From G963691885 sp963691885 (GTDB lineage: Bacteria > Pseudomonadota > Alphaproteobacteria > UBA8366 > Aestuariispiraceae), in NCBI GenBank assembly GCA_963691885.1, contig OY829843.1, positions 1,674,001-1,738,000 on the forward strand: a DNA stretch of 64,000 bases, written 5' to 3'. Below the pieces are notes generated by a model. That model was not told the DNA's origin. It did no database searches and worked only from the letters and a program-made list of their open reading frames with translations. Both the position numbers and the translations under genes were made by a program. Below are positions 24,749 to 33,871 of this stretch, piece after piece (within the stretch, counting starts at the first letter, position 1; each line of letters starts with the position of its first letter).

Positions 24749-27317
24749 CGATATTCACAATTCGGTTTGGTACGACGATAACCTTGCGTGGTTCACCACC
24801 ACCGAGCAACGCCTTGACAGCATCAAGGTCAAGAGCCGCCGCTTCGACATCAGCTTTGGGCATATCCGGTGTGAGATCAAGCGTACCGCGCAATTTACCG
24901 TTCACCTGCACCGCAATTGTAATCGTGTCATCTGCCAGCAATTCGGAATCCGCCTTTGGCCATGGGGTATCAACCAGAAGGCTCTCGGATCCAAAACCTG
25001 CCCATAATTCTTCGGCCAAATGTGGGGTCATTGGTGCAAGCAGGCGGATGAGGATCTGGATTGCTTCTCCCTTGGCCCAAATATCATCGCCCTCAAGGCC
25101 CTTGAAGTCACTGATTGCATTCGACAATTCGCGTATGCGGGCGACCGCGCGATTAAAGTGAAACCGCTCAATGTCCCCGGTTACGCCATCAATCGCTTTG
25201 TGAGCAACGCGACGCAACGCCAGAGCATCTTTGTTAAAGGACGCTGGCGGATTCTCGTTGAAAGCATTTGAGACCGCAGGATCAGACGCCAGACGCCACA
25301 CACGGTTCACAAACCGCCAGGCACCCTCGACACCGGATTCCGTCCATTCCAGATCGCGATCGGGTGGGCTGTCCGAAAGCATAAAAAGACGAGCTGTATC
25401 AGCGCCATAGGTTTGGACAATATTTTCCGGATCCACGACGTTCTTGCGGGACTTACTCATTTTTTCAGAGCGACCGATGGTCAGGGGTTCTTTACCATCC
25501 AGCGTTACTGCTTCGCTCTGGGATACACGCTCGATTTCAACGGGCGAAAACCATTTGCCGTCTTCCGACCGATAGGTTTCGTGGCAAACCATCCCTTGAG
25601 TGAACAAACCGTCGAACGGCTCGGATACTTCAAGATATCCGCATTGCTTCAGGGCTCGAGAGAAGAAACGCGAGTATAGCAGATGAAGAACCGCGTGCTC
25701 TACGCCCCCGATATATTGATCAACAGGCAGCCAGTAATCGACGATGTCCTTGTCGAAAGCCACATCCGAATTGTTCGGGTCGCAGAAGCGGGCAAAATAC
25801 CAGGAGGATTCAAAAAACGTGTCGAATGTGTCCGTTTCGCGGACAGCGTCGCCGCCACAAGATGGGCATTTGACGTGCTTCCAGGTCGGGTGATGGTCAA
25901 GTGGGTTGCCCGGCTGATCAAAAGCAACGTCTTCCGGGAGGGTTACAGGCAGATCTTCATCCGGCACTGGAACAATGCCGCATTTGTCACAATGGATCAT
26001 CGGGATTGGACAACCCCAATACCGTTGCCTGGAAACACCCCAATCGCGCAGACGGAATGTTACCGTCCCCTCCCCAGCTTCATTTTTCTCAAGCGCGTCG
26101 ATGGCAGCTCGTTTACCGTCCTCAACCGAAAGACCGTCCATGAAGCCTGAATTAAAGAGTGTTCCGTCCCCCACAAAGGGCTCGTCGCCTAGCGCATAAT
26201 TGTCCGGGTCTGATCCATGCGGCAGAACCACAGGCGTGATCGGCAATTCGTATTTCGTTGCGAAGTCGAAATCACGTTGGTCATGGGCTGGACAGCCAAA
26301 GATCGCGCCTGTCCCGTATTCCATCAGCACAAAGTTTGCGATGTATACTGGCAGCAATTGTTCCGGGTTTAGCGGATGGGCGACTCTGATCCCGGTGTCG
26401 ATACCCTTTTTCTCTGCTTTTTCAATCGCTTCTTCGCTGGTTCCTAATCTGTTGCATTCAGCGATAAATTCCGAAATTTCCGGATTGGTGTTTGCGAGAT
26501 CAGCCACAAGAGGATGATTGGCGGCAACCGCGCAGAAAGACGCCCCAAAAAGCGTGTCCGGCCGTGTCGTAAACACACGCAGGGACTCGCCGTTTTCTGC
26601 GATCTTGAAGGATACAAACGCACCCTCGGACCGGTTGATCCAGTTGGCTTGCATCGTCCGGACCTTGTCCGGCCAGCGATCCAGTGTGGCAATCGCGTCG
26701 AGCAGGTCATCCGCGTATTCTGTGATCTTTAGAAACCATTGAGATAATTGACGTTTTTCAACCAACGCACCGGAGCGCCAGCCCCTGCCGTCAATGACCT
26801 GTTCATTGGCCAGCACCGTGTTTTCAACTGGATCCCAGTTCACCCAGCTTTCCCGACGATAGGCGAGACCCGCCTTGACGAAGTCGATGAACATCTTCTG
26901 TTCATGCCGATAATATTCAGGTTCGCAGGTCGAAATCTCCCGATCCCAATCCAGCGACAAGCCCAATGTCTGCAACTGGGCCTTCATCGTTGCGATGTTT
27001 TCTCGTGTCCATTTCTGGGGATGAACCTTGTTCTCTATCGCGGCATTTTCGGCGGGCAGACCAAATGAATCCCATCCCATCGGATGCAAGACATTGTAGC
27101 CGCTAGCCCGACGGTAGCGCGCGACGACATCCCCCAATGTGTAGTTCCTGACGTGACCCATATGAATCCGTCCGGATGGATAGGGAAACATTTCGAGGAC
27201 GTAATATTTTTTGATGGATGGATCGTTCGACGCTTTAAAGGATTGGGCCTCGTCCCAGCGGGAACGCCATTTCTGCTCGATCTCAAGGAAATTGTATCGG
27301 CTATTTTCTTCTGTCAT
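24741..27317 (-). CDS. leuS: Leucyl-tRNA synthetase
   Basis: LeuS charges tRNA-Leu. Class I signatures: the HIGH-type motif in YPSGRIHMGHVRNYT (residues about 47-61) and the KMSKS loop in SEKMSKSRKNVVDP (about 617-630). The editing domain CP1 includes FTTRPDTLFGASF (about 249-261), the threonine-rich region that clears misactivated amino acids. A zinc-site motif CDKCGIVP...CPSCGG is visible around 436-480. Length 858 residues is standard. The C-terminus ends in IVVVPNRIVNIVV. Confidence 0.98.
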   Translation of the reverse strand: MTEENSRYNFLEIEQKWRSRWDEAQSFKASNDPSIKKYYVLEMFPYPSGRIHMGHVRNYTLGDVVARYRRASGYNVLHPMGWDSFGLPAENAAIENKVHPQKWTRENIATMKAQLQTLGLSLDWDREISTCEPEYYRHEQKMFIDFVKAGLAYRRESWVNWDPVENTVLANEQVIDGRGWRSGALVEKRQLSQWFLKITEYADDLLDAIATLDRWPDKVRTMQANWINRSEGAFVSFKIAENGESLRVFTTRPDTLFGASFCAVAANHPLVADLANTNPEISEFIAECNRLGTSEEAIEKAEKKGIDTGIRVAHPLNPEQLLPVYIANFVLMEYGTGAIFGCPAHDQRDFDFATKYELPITPVVLPHGSDPDNYALGDEPFVGDGTLFNSGFMDGLSVEDGKRAAIDALEKNEAGEGTVTFRLRDWGVSRQRYWGCPIPMIHCDKCGIVPVPDEDLPVTLPEDVAFDQPGNPLDHHPTWKHVKCPSCGGDAVRETDTFDTFFESSWYFARFCDPNNSDVAFDKDIVDYWLPVDQYIGGVEHAVLHLLYSRFFSRALKQCGYLEVSEPFDGLFTQGMVCHETYRSEDGKWFSPVEIERVSQSEAVTLDGKEPLTIGRSEKMSKSRKNVVDPENIVQTYGADTARLFMLSDSPPDRDLEWTESGVEGAWRFVNRVWRLASDPAVSNAFNENPPASFNKDALALRRVAHKAIDGVTGDIERFHFNRAVARIRELSNAISDFKGLEGDDIWAKGEAIQILIRLLAPMTPHLAEELWAGFGSESLLVDTPWPKADSELLADDTITIAVQVNGKLRGTLDLTPDMPKADVEAAALDLDAVKALLGGGEPRKVIVVPNRIVNIVV

Positions 27318-27413
27318 CCGAAGAATCCGCTCTTGTCTCTTGTGGTTGTTGAGGTTCGTGTTCTGCGTCGCCCTTAATGTAACGCTTTATACCTGGCCCA
27401 TAAGAAATTGAAT

Positions 27414-27938
27414 TTATTGAGCAAGCGTGGCGACACGTAGCTCCCGCGCACGCTCAAGAATGGCGTTTTCAAGGGACACGATTGTGTCGTCTGATACGGG
27501 TGTATCGACCCAGGCGCCCGCCGCATTCCGTTGCTGCTTGAAGACACTGATTCTAAGCCCGTCTGCGCGTAGCTCCCGCCCCAGAATGAACAGGTTTAGC
27601 TTGAAACGGGATGATGGTGTTTCTGGAGGCGCATACCAGTCGGTAATGATCACGCCACCAAAAGGGTCCGCCTGGCTGAGAGGCATGAAGGAAATCGTGT
27701 CCAGGGAGGCGCGCCAGAGGAAACTGTTGACCCCTATTCCCGTTCCGCTACCGCCTGTTTCGGCTTGATCGCTTCCACCAAAATCAAACGTATCCCCGAA
27801 AACACTTGCGTCTCCGCCCTTTCTATTCCGGGCGCGTTCGTCTTTTCCAACAGGGGCGTCAGGTGCCGGGCCGCTGCAAGCTGTTGCCAGAAAAACCAGG
27901 CTTAAAAGAAGGGCGCAGGAACGAAAAAGCATCTTCAT
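27414..27938 (-). CDS. DUF3576 lipoprotein
   Basis: A 174-residue protein with a lipoprotein signal (CALLLSLVFLATACSGP, lipobox Cys about residue 21) and the DUF3576 core: NSFLWRASLDTISFMPLSQADPFGGVIITDWY, then a WY-S-P-type segment with FKLNLFILGRELRADGLRISVFKQ. Function is unknown; the family is confined mainly to alphaproteobacteria and regularly sits upstream of leuS, as here (about 96 nt away, same strand). A periplasmic or outer-membrane location is expected from the lipobox. Confidence 0.88.
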   Translation of the reverse strand: MKMLFRSCALLLSLVFLATACSGPAPDAPVGKDERARNRKGGDASVFGDTFDFGGSDQAETGGSGTGIGVNSFLWRASLDTISFMPLSQADPFGGVIITDWYAPPETPSSRFKLNLFILGRELRADGLRISVFKQQRNAAGAWVDTPVSDDTIVSLENAILERARELRVATLAQ

Positions 27939-28019
27939 GAAATTAACGCGATCTTAAAACAACGAAGCTTCTAGCTCGTACTATTCTAAAGCCGCTGTGT
28001 AAAGGACAGAGCAAAAGAA

Positions 28020-28045
28020 AAAGGGAAGACCGAAGTCCTCCCTTT
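28020..28045 (-). terminator. Intrinsic terminator of the first porin gene
   Basis: On the minus strand an 11-bp stem (AAAGGGAGGAC with GTCTTCCCTTT, one G-T pair) closes a TTCG tetraloop and is followed by TTCTTTTGC. It starts about 33 nt after the porin stop, a strong factor-independent terminator. Confidence 0.85.
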
Positions 28046-28077
28046 CCCAAACTTTCAGACTTGGAATAAACCAGGTC

Positions 28078-29184
28078 TTAGAAGCTTACGCGAGAACCGA
28101 TCAGGAAACCCTGGTTTTCAACTTCGTCGGTTGCTGCACCGGCTGCTACACCATTGGTGAAAGTACCATTGTTGTATTCAACAAAAGCGATCAGGCCCTG
28201 AGCGACGGTGTAAGTACCACCAATCGTCCAGATTTCGACTTCGTCGTCGCCAACACCGGAGTTAGCGGTTGCTTCAGAAGCGAAGTAACCTGCGCCAACC
28301 TTGAACGGGCCTGCGCCATAACCAACACCAGCGTCGTAGTAGAAGCCAGCATCACAACCAGCTGTTACTGCACCACAACCGCTCTCGCCGTTGTCACCAT
28401 ATGCACCAGCAATGGTGAAACCGCCGAAGCCGATCTTACCACCAATTTCAAAGGTGCTTACGTCTTCAGTAGCAACGTCGTTGTCTGGTGTAGCACCGCG
28501 CCAGCCAGCGTTCAGGCCGATAGAAACAGAGTCGAAGTTACCGTCATACTGAGCTGCAATTTCAATGATGTTTCTGTTACCGCCATTATTTGTGTTGGCG
28601 GTGGTACCGCCATCAGGGGAGAACGAAGCTGCTGCGGAGAAACCGGAGAAGTTCGGTGTGTAGTAGACGAGTTTCGAGCTATCGTCAGACGCGCCTAATG
28701 TGGACGGACCGGTTACAGCGGAAACACCGTTGGTGTCCCAGTAGTTCGATGCGTTACCGTCGAAGCCACCTGTACCAGCGAGAGCTGCTTCACCGCCGTA
28801 GGTGGTGTTTGCTGTAGCGCCGTCATCATCACCGAAGTGGATACGGCCCCAGCTGTCAGCGAAGTAGATGTAGCTTTCGTCGTTGGTGACGTTCATGCGG
28901 AAATCAAATAGCGCACCATATGTCAGGCCGTTATCGGCTGTACCGGATGCGTTGAAGATGATTGCCGATGTGACGTTATCCTGACGGATGTCCTGACCGA
29001 CGGAAGCGTCACCAACTGCTTCAGCGCCTGTACCGAGCGAGCCGCCACGGTCATTGTCATAGAAGTTGTACTGATACTCAACACTACCGGAAATCGACAG
29101 TGTTGGTGCTTCGGCAGCAGAAGCCTGGGCTGCGAGGGCCGCAACGCCAGCAACGGCGGTCGTTGCAAAGAGGATTTTTTTCAT
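28078..29184 (-). CDS. Outer-membrane porin, copy 1
   Basis: A 368-residue porin of the alphaproteobacterial general (Omp_4-like) type, starting at 29184 with GGAGAG upstream; the frame could extend to 29250 but the extra residues precede a clean signal peptide. MKKILFATTAVAGVAALAAQ ends in ASA, a type I signal site. The mature protein has the beta-barrel pattern (alternating hydrophobic strands, many Gly, Asp and aromatic residues), the conserved ESYIYFADSWGRIHFGDDDGA loop segment and a C-terminal Phe (GSRVSF) for Bam recognition. It should form a trimeric diffusion channel. It is a tandem paralogue of the next gene, and its only cysteines lie in one loop (SGCGAVTAGCDAG). Confidence 0.9.
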   Translation of the reverse strand: MKKILFATTAVAGVAALAAQASAAEAPTLSISGSVEYQYNFYDNDRGGSLGTGAEAVGDASVGQDIRQDNVTSAIIFNASGTADNGLTYGALFDFRMNVTNDESYIYFADSWGRIHFGDDDGATANTTYGGEAALAGTGGFDGNASNYWDTNGVSAVTGPSTLGASDDSSKLVYYTPNFSGFSAAASFSPDGGTTANTNNGGNRNIIEIAAQYDGNFDSVSIGLNAGWRGATPDNDVATEDVSTFEIGGKIGFGGFTIAGAYGDNGESGCGAVTAGCDAGFYYDAGVGYGAGPFKVGAGYFASEATANSGVGDDEVEIWTIGGTYTVAQGLIAFVEYNNGTFTNGVAAGAATDEVENQGFLIGSRVSF

Positions 29185-29325
29185 CGTTACTCTCCAAAAA
29201 TGAGAACTTGTTCTGTTCAAGGACCAGACGCGGCGAACCACCCCAATCACTGATCGGACATTAGCCTCAGTTTGTTTAAGAGCACAATAATTGAATAGTG
29301 TAGAGTAATCTTATGCACAGGAGCC

Positions 29326-29341
29326 GTTGCTATTTTGCAAC
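29326..29341. promoter_or_regulatory. Palindromic operator-like motif upstream of porin 1
   Basis: GTTGCTATTTTGCAAC, an inverted repeat of GTTGC/GCAAC, 142 nt upstream of the porin 1 start. Its reverse complement differs at only two of 16 positions from the motif upstream of porin 2 (30680-30695). Possible common regulator site; the regulator is not identified. Confidence 0.5.
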
Positions 29342-29404
29342 AGGACTGAATCCCCAGAGCTTTTTTTGGCAAAGCCCGTGTGGAAATCAGGATAAATAAA
29401 CAGA

Positions 29405-29428
29405 AACGGAGGGCCGAAGCCCCCCGTT
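29405..29428 (-). terminator. Intrinsic terminator of the second porin gene
   Basis: On the minus strand AACGGGGGGC and GCCCTCCGTT form a 10-bp stem (one G-T pair) around a TTCG tetraloop, followed by TCTGTTTATTT. It lies about 28 nt after the porin 2 stop. It has the same TTCG design as the terminator of porin 1. Confidence 0.8.
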
Positions 29429-29456
29429 CCGAATTTACCCAGAAAAAGCGTTACTT

Positions 29457-30545
29457 TTAGAAGCTGAGTCGTGTGCCCACGAGGAAGGCAGAGTTATCAA
29501 CTTCTTTGTCATCCCCTGGGTCAGAACCGTTTGTATAGGTCGCAGCACCATATTCCGCAAAGGCGTTCAGGCCCTGTGCAACCGTGTAAGTGGCCCCGAT
29601 CGTCCAGAATTCAACTTCATCGGTCACCCCGGCAGCTGTATCAGCCTCCGAGCCGAAATATCCGACACCGACAGAGATTGGCCCGGCAGAATAACCGACA
29701 CCGGCACTCCAGTAGTAACCTGCATCACAGCCAGCAGTAGTACAAAGGCTGTCGCCATTGTCGCCGTAACCAGCAGCCACGGTAAAGCCCCCAAAACCGA
29801 CCTTACCGCCAACTTCGAAGGTGCTGACATCCTCTGTGCCGGAAACGACGGCATCTGCTGTGCGATAGGCAGCCACCAGACCGACTGTCACGGCATCAAA
29901 ACTGCCATCATATTGGGCTGCGATTTCAATAATGTCTTCTCGATCTGCATCGTCTCTTTGATCGGTTGCGAAACCATCGTTCGGCGAATAGGAGATTGCG
30001 CCACTGATTCCAGAAAATTCCGGTGTGTAATAAACAAGTTTTGAACTGTCATCCGAAGCGCCCGTGGCGGAAGGGGTTGGTCTTGCAGCGACGCCGTTTG
30101 TATCGAAGAATGCGTTGATATCACCATCAAAACCGCCAGTACCGGCCAGGGCGGCCTCCCCACCGTAGGTCAGGTTAGCGGCGGCACCATCATCGTCCCC
30201 GAAATGGACACGGCCCCAACTGTCGGCGAAGTATAAATAGCTCTCATCACCAATCGGCTCACGTGCTGTTGAGCCACCGCCCATGCGCATGTCGAACAGC
30301 GCCCCGTAGGTCAGGCCATTATCAGCGACACCTTTGGCATTGAAGAAGATCTGGCTGCTGACATTGTCCATTTTGATGTCGTTACCGGATTCCTGGTCTG
30401 CAATCCGGTCATCATTGTCATAGAAGTGGTACTGATATTCCATGCCACCGGTGATGGACAGGCTGGGTGCCTCTGCGGCGCTGGCCTGGGCGGCGAGTGC
30501 GGCGATCCCCGCAACGGCTGTCGACGCCAAAAGAACTTTTTTCAT
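29457..30545 (-). CDS. Outer-membrane porin, copy 2
   Basis: A 362-residue paralogue of the preceding porin, sharing the signal (MKKVLLASTAVAGIAALAAQ, ASA cleavage), the ADSWGRVHFGDDDGAAANLTYG segment, the ALAGTGGFDGD segment and the C-terminal ...GTRLSF end. Differences cluster in loop regions (for example GGGSTAREPIGDE near residue 100 and PNDGFATDQRDDADRED near 200), as expected for porins of differing selectivity or phage sensitivity. GGAGAA precedes the ATG. The pair probably arose by tandem duplication, and each copy has its own terminator and upstream palindrome. Confidence 0.9.
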   Translation of the reverse strand: MKKVLLASTAVAGIAALAAQASAAEAPSLSITGGMEYQYHFYDNDDRIADQESGNDIKMDNVSSQIFFNAKGVADNGLTYGALFDMRMGGGSTAREPIGDESYLYFADSWGRVHFGDDDGAAANLTYGGEAALAGTGGFDGDINAFFDTNGVAARPTPSATGASDDSSKLVYYTPEFSGISGAISYSPNDGFATDQRDDADREDIIEIAAQYDGSFDAVTVGLVAAYRTADAVVSGTEDVSTFEVGGKVGFGGFTVAAGYGDNGDSLCTTAGCDAGYYWSAGVGYSAGPISVGVGYFGSEADTAAGVTDEVEFWTIGATYTVAQGLNAFAEYGAATYTNGSDPGDDKEVDNSAFLVGTRLSF

Positions 30546-30679
30546 AAAATTTCTCCATAAAAAGGATTATTAAAAAGACAAAACCATCAGGAAGATTTAT
30601 TTCCTGATCGAAAAATACACAAATAAGTATGATTTTCTCAATCCCTAAACGCGAGGCGACGGCAAGATCGGTGCGCCTT

Positions 30680-30695
30680 GTTGCAAAATTACAAC
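30680..30695. promoter_or_regulatory. Palindromic operator-like motif upstream of porin 2
   Basis: GTTGCAAAATTACAAC, within the longer inverted repeat TTGTTG...CAACAA (30678-30697), 135 nt upstream of the porin 2 start. It matches the motif before porin 1 in 14 of 16 positions, in opposite orientation and at nearly the same distance from the start codon. Confidence 0.5.
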
Positions 30696-30744
30696 AAATT
30701 AAATAGTCTTTTATAATGAAAATCAGGGGAAAAGGCTCTGGCGC

Positions 30745-32586
30745 TTAGGTCAGGTCTTTGATCTGCTCGTAAAGCGGCATCAATTGTGCCTCATAGCGGC
30801 GCCATTTTTCGACGGAGGTCTTATAGACCTTTTGTCTGACCTGAAACTTGCTGGCGGTCTTCACCTGATTGCCGCTTTTGTTGAAGCGCAGGACGGCGTC
30901 ATCCCATTCCAGCCCCACATGGTCGAGCAGCGATCGACAGCCGGCCTCAAAATCCCCGGTCAGTTCTTCATATTGGTTCTGGAAGATACGGGAGCCATAG
31001 ATATCGGACCAGATATCCATCATCTCGTGATACAGCCGGTAATGTCGGGCCAAGTCATCCAGATTGGCGCTGTATAGAATGACATTGGAAAACTGCTGAA
31101 AATAGAGTGACAGACAGGTATCCATTGGGTTGCGTTTGGAATGAATGATTTTGGCGTTCGGGAAAATTGACAGGATCAGGCCCAATTGCCAGAAATTTTC
31201 AGGCATTTTATCCACCATCCATGGCTTTCCATGCACGCGGGCAGGTGCAGTCAGTAGGTAGTCTTGCCCCATCTTTCGGAGTTCATCCGGTTTCAATTTA
31301 AAGATTGCATCAACCCAGGTTTTGTCAGGCGTGGATAGTCTTTCTGCGTAATCACCGACCCATGTCAGTTCCCCGGCCCCGCCAACATTGGGATGGGCGG
31401 CCAGGATCTGTTCCAGCAATGTCGTTCCGCTGCGCGGCATGCCCATGACAAAGATGGCTTGTTGGTCATAATCCTGTAGCATCTCAATTCGGGATAATTC
31501 TTCGAGCCTGTCCTGAAACGCAGTATGATGGCTCGCAATTTGGGATTTCACGTTTTCGAAAATCTCAGCATTATAACCCTTACCCGATTTTATGTTCCGG
31601 TCCCGGATCAGTATGTTTGCTTTGGTATATTCCTCAAATGCCGCGTCATAGTTCTTTAGATTTTCATACGCCTCTGCCCGCGCATAGCGCCAGTCTTCTT
31701 GATGTTGGACAGCATCGCTGACGGGTTTGGAATACCGAATGAGTCTTTCCCGTGTCCGGGCTCCTTCTTCACTTTTTCCCAGGGCACTGAGAATTTTTAA
31801 CTTCTGCGCCAGTGCGGAAAAGTTGTTTTTGTCGATCCTGAGTGCCTGATCTGCAAATTTCAGCGCCTCGTCCAGCAAACCCTCGTCGATTAAAAGAAGT
31901 ACAAGACCCCCGAGTATTGCAGAATTAGAAGGGTTCTGCGCAGCGAGCTCTTTAAAAGGGGTGATGACATCTTCATCGGTGCCGATCTGATGTTTCACGA
32001 TCAGCAATTGCTTGCGCATGTCAACGCTGGCAGGGTCGACATCCAGGCCGGATTCAAGAGTGGCTTTTGCCCGTTGCAAGTCGCCAGTTGAAACATAGAG
32101 ACGTCCCAGATTCTCAAAAGCGGGCCCGAAACGCGGATTGTCCCTGATCACACCATTCAGGATTTCCGCCCCTTTTCTGGATTGCCCGATATCGTGCAGG
32201 GTGATGCCTATCCCGTTCCAGATTGCCGGATCCTTTCCGGCGAATTGGGTGGCGCGCTGCAGCTGAACCAGGGCCTCGTCATATTGGCCTCTATCCCGCA
32301 AGACATAACCCAGACCGGACAGTGCGCCGGGGTTGTTTGGATTGGCAGAGAGTGACTTGCGAAACAGGCCTTCGGCACGGTCCACCTGTTTTCTGGAATG
32401 GGCGATAATCCCGGCCAGATAGGTCAGATCCGGATGGTTGGGCGCGAGTTTCAGGAGCTTTCGGTTGATGTTTTCTGCCTTTGTCAGATCACCGTTGTTG
32501 AAAGCCTCAAAAGCCTTTTGAAATTGAGCGCCCATCTGGGCCGGGGTCAGCGCCATGGAAGAGTAATCAGCCTTTAAGAAATGCAT
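30745..32586 (-). CDS. TPR-repeat sulfotransferase
   Basis: A 613-residue two-part protein. Residues 20-320 are tetratricopeptide repeats (for example AFEAFNNGDLTKAENINRKL, ADQALRIDKNNFSALAQKL). The remainder is a sulfotransferase domain: the PAPS 5'-phosphosulfate loop is FVMGMPRSGTTLLEQILAAH (about residues 377-396), and the 3'-phosphate motif is IIHSKRNPMDTCLSLYFQ (about 485-502). Such proteins transfer sulfate from PAPS to unknown acceptors, with TPRs likely binding a protein partner or substrate. No signal peptide is seen, so it is probably cytoplasmic. An internal ATG at 32556 (MALTPAQ) is an alternative start. The gene stands alone, divergent from yggS. Confidence 0.87.
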   Translation of the reverse strand: MHFLKADYSSMALTPAQMGAQFQKAFEAFNNGDLTKAENINRKLLKLAPNHPDLTYLAGIIAHSRKQVDRAEGLFRKSLSANPNNPGALSGLGYVLRDRGQYDEALVQLQRATQFAGKDPAIWNGIGITLHDIGQSRKGAEILNGVIRDNPRFGPAFENLGRLYVSTGDLQRAKATLESGLDVDPASVDMRKQLLIVKHQIGTDEDVITPFKELAAQNPSNSAILGGLVLLLIDEGLLDEALKFADQALRIDKNNFSALAQKLKILSALGKSEEGARTRERLIRYSKPVSDAVQHQEDWRYARAEAYENLKNYDAAFEEYTKANILIRDRNIKSGKGYNAEIFENVKSQIASHHTAFQDRLEELSRIEMLQDYDQQAIFVMGMPRSGTTLLEQILAAHPNVGGAGELTWVGDYAERLSTPDKTWVDAIFKLKPDELRKMGQDYLLTAPARVHGKPWMVDKMPENFWQLGLILSIFPNAKIIHSKRNPMDTCLSLYFQQFSNVILYSANLDDLARHYRLYHEMMDIWSDIYGSRIFQNQYEELTGDFEAGCRSLLDHVGLEWDDAVLRFNKSGNQVKTASKFQVRQKVYKTSVEKWRRYEAQLMPLYEQIKDLT

Positions 32587-32651
32587 CCTTGTTGAAACCC
32601 GGCGATCCTAGTTAAAAAGGCGGTTCTCAACAAGCAGCGTGGCAGGACCCC

Positions 32652-33347
32652 ATGACCCCATCAGTGGAAAACCTACATTCAGTGCAGGCCGCGATTTCAA
32701 AGGCGGCTGATCAGGCAGAAAGAGCACCAACGGATATCACGCTCGTCGCTGTCAGCAAGACCTTTGACGGCGATCATATCCGCCCCGTTCTTGAGGATGG
32801 TCACCGCATCTTTGGGGAAAACAGGGTCCAGGAGTCAGCCGGAAAATGGCCGGGCCTGCGCGATGTGTTCGACGGGATCGAGTTGCACCTGATCGGCCCT
32901 TTGCAGACCAACAAGGTATCCCAGGCAATTAACCTGTTTGATGTGATTGAAACGGTGGACCGTCCAAAGCTTGCCCGGGAACTTGCCAAGGAACTTGCAA
33001 AACGGCCTGCGGAAGAACGGGATTCCAAGTCTTTCTATATTCAGGTGAATACCGGTGAAGAAGACCAGAAGGCCGGGGTCGCCCCGCTTGAGGTGGATGA
33101 ATTTGTTGCCCTGTGTCGGGACGAGTTGGGGTTGAACATTGTGGGCCTGATGTGCATCCCGCCGGTGGATGAACCGGCCGCGCCGCATTTCGCTCTTTTG
33201 GCCGATATGGCAAAGCGCAATGGTCTGGCCGGTCTCAGCATGGGCATGTCGGGCGACTACGAAACCGCGGTCATGATGGGCGCGACCCATATTCGGGTGG
33301 GGTCAGCCATTTTCGGGGCGCGTGCCCCTTATACAGGGCCAGCTTAA
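32652..33347 (+). CDS. yggS: YggS family pyridoxal-phosphate homeostasis protein
   Basis: A 231-residue PLP-binding barrel protein of the YggS/PROSC/YBL036C family, which binds pyridoxal phosphate and affects amino-acid and vitamin B6 balance without a known catalytic reaction. The PLP lysine lies in ITLVAVSKTFDGD (about residues 29-41). Further family motifs are IFGENRVQESAGKW, LHLIGPLQTNK and the C-terminal LSMGMSGDYETAVMMGATHIRVGSAIFG. The ATG has GGCAGGA upstream. It converges on the L,D-transpeptidase-like gene with a 15-nt gap. Confidence 0.95.
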   Translation: MTPSVENLHSVQAAISKAADQAERAPTDITLVAVSKTFDGDHIRPVLEDGHRIFGENRVQESAGKWPGLRDVFDGIELHLIGPLQTNKVSQAINLFDVIETVDRPKLARELAKELAKRPAEERDSKSFYIQVNTGEEDQKAGVAPLEVDEFVALCRDELGLNIVGLMCIPPVDEPAAPHFALLADMAKRNGLAGLSMGMSGDYETAVMMGATHIRVGSAIFGARAPYTGPA

Positions 33348-33362
33348 GACCCGTCGGCGGAA

Positions 33363-33857
33363 TCAGCCCTCAATGACGATCTCGCTCGCCTCTGTCAGGG
33401 ATTTCAGGACGGTCAGCAGATCGGGCAGGTTCAGGGCGACGCAGCCCTCTGTTGGCGCATAACCATCCCGCGCGACATGCATGAAGATCGCGCTTCCCAG
33501 ACCAGGGACAGGTGGATCATCATTGTAGCCAAGGGGAATGATCACATCATAGACCGCATCCTCTCGCCAAAGGTCTTCATGGCTGTACGCCCATGGTTTA
33601 AGGACATGGGTGTTGTAGGCCGGATCCCGGGGGTCGTCAGACCAGCCATCTTCTTTTGAGAGTGCCGACATTGAAAGGCGTGTTTCCGGACGGTCCAGCC
33701 GGTCTGCCCGGTAATACCCTGGGCGGATCAGAAACCGCCCGATCGGGCTGGCCCCGTCGCCTTCGCGCTTGTCATTGCTCAGCCCCCCCTTGCCAAGGGC
33801 GCAGTCGAAGGATCTGCCGTCCGGCAGGCGCAGACGATTGTTCCGAACCGAAATCAT
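33363..33857 (-). CDS. L,D-transpeptidase (YkuD) family protein
   Basis: A 164-residue YkuD-domain protein. The catalytic signature is present near the C-terminus: HVARDGYAPTEGCVAL, matching the H-x-TxGC pattern with the nucleophilic cysteine at about residue 142. The N-terminal part (RFLIRPGYYRADRLDRP) resembles the short YkuD proteins of alphaproteobacteria. No signal peptide or LysM domain is visible, so a periplasmic cross-linking role is not assured; it could be a cytoplasmic or unusually exported member. It ends 15 nt from yggS and begins 14 nt after the next gene ends. Confidence 0.85.
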   Translation of the reverse strand: MISVRNNRLRLPDGRSFDCALGKGGLSNDKREGDGASPIGRFLIRPGYYRADRLDRPETRLSMSALSKEDGWSDDPRDPAYNTHVLKPWAYSHEDLWREDAVYDVIIPLGYNDDPPVPGLGSAIFMHVARDGYAPTEGCVALNLPDLLTVLKSLTEASEIVIEG

Positions 33858-33871
33858 GGGGAAAGTAAAGG

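Larger units (their letters stand above)
29185..29456 (-). promoter_or_regulatory. Upstream region of porin 1
   Basis: This 272-nt spacer holds the porin 1 ribosome site (GGAGAG at about 29190), its promoter, the palindrome at 29326-29341 and the terminator of porin 2 at 29405-29428. A convincing -35/-10 pair was not identified. The absence of shared promoter with porin 2, whose terminator intervenes, suggests the two genes are separately transcribed. Confidence 0.5.

Noticed and set aside
28078..30545. Tandem porins as a mobile or phase-variable repeat
   Set aside because: No target-site duplications, inverted repeats or recombinase are present, and both copies have complete frames, ribosome sites and terminators; simple tandem duplication is sufficient.
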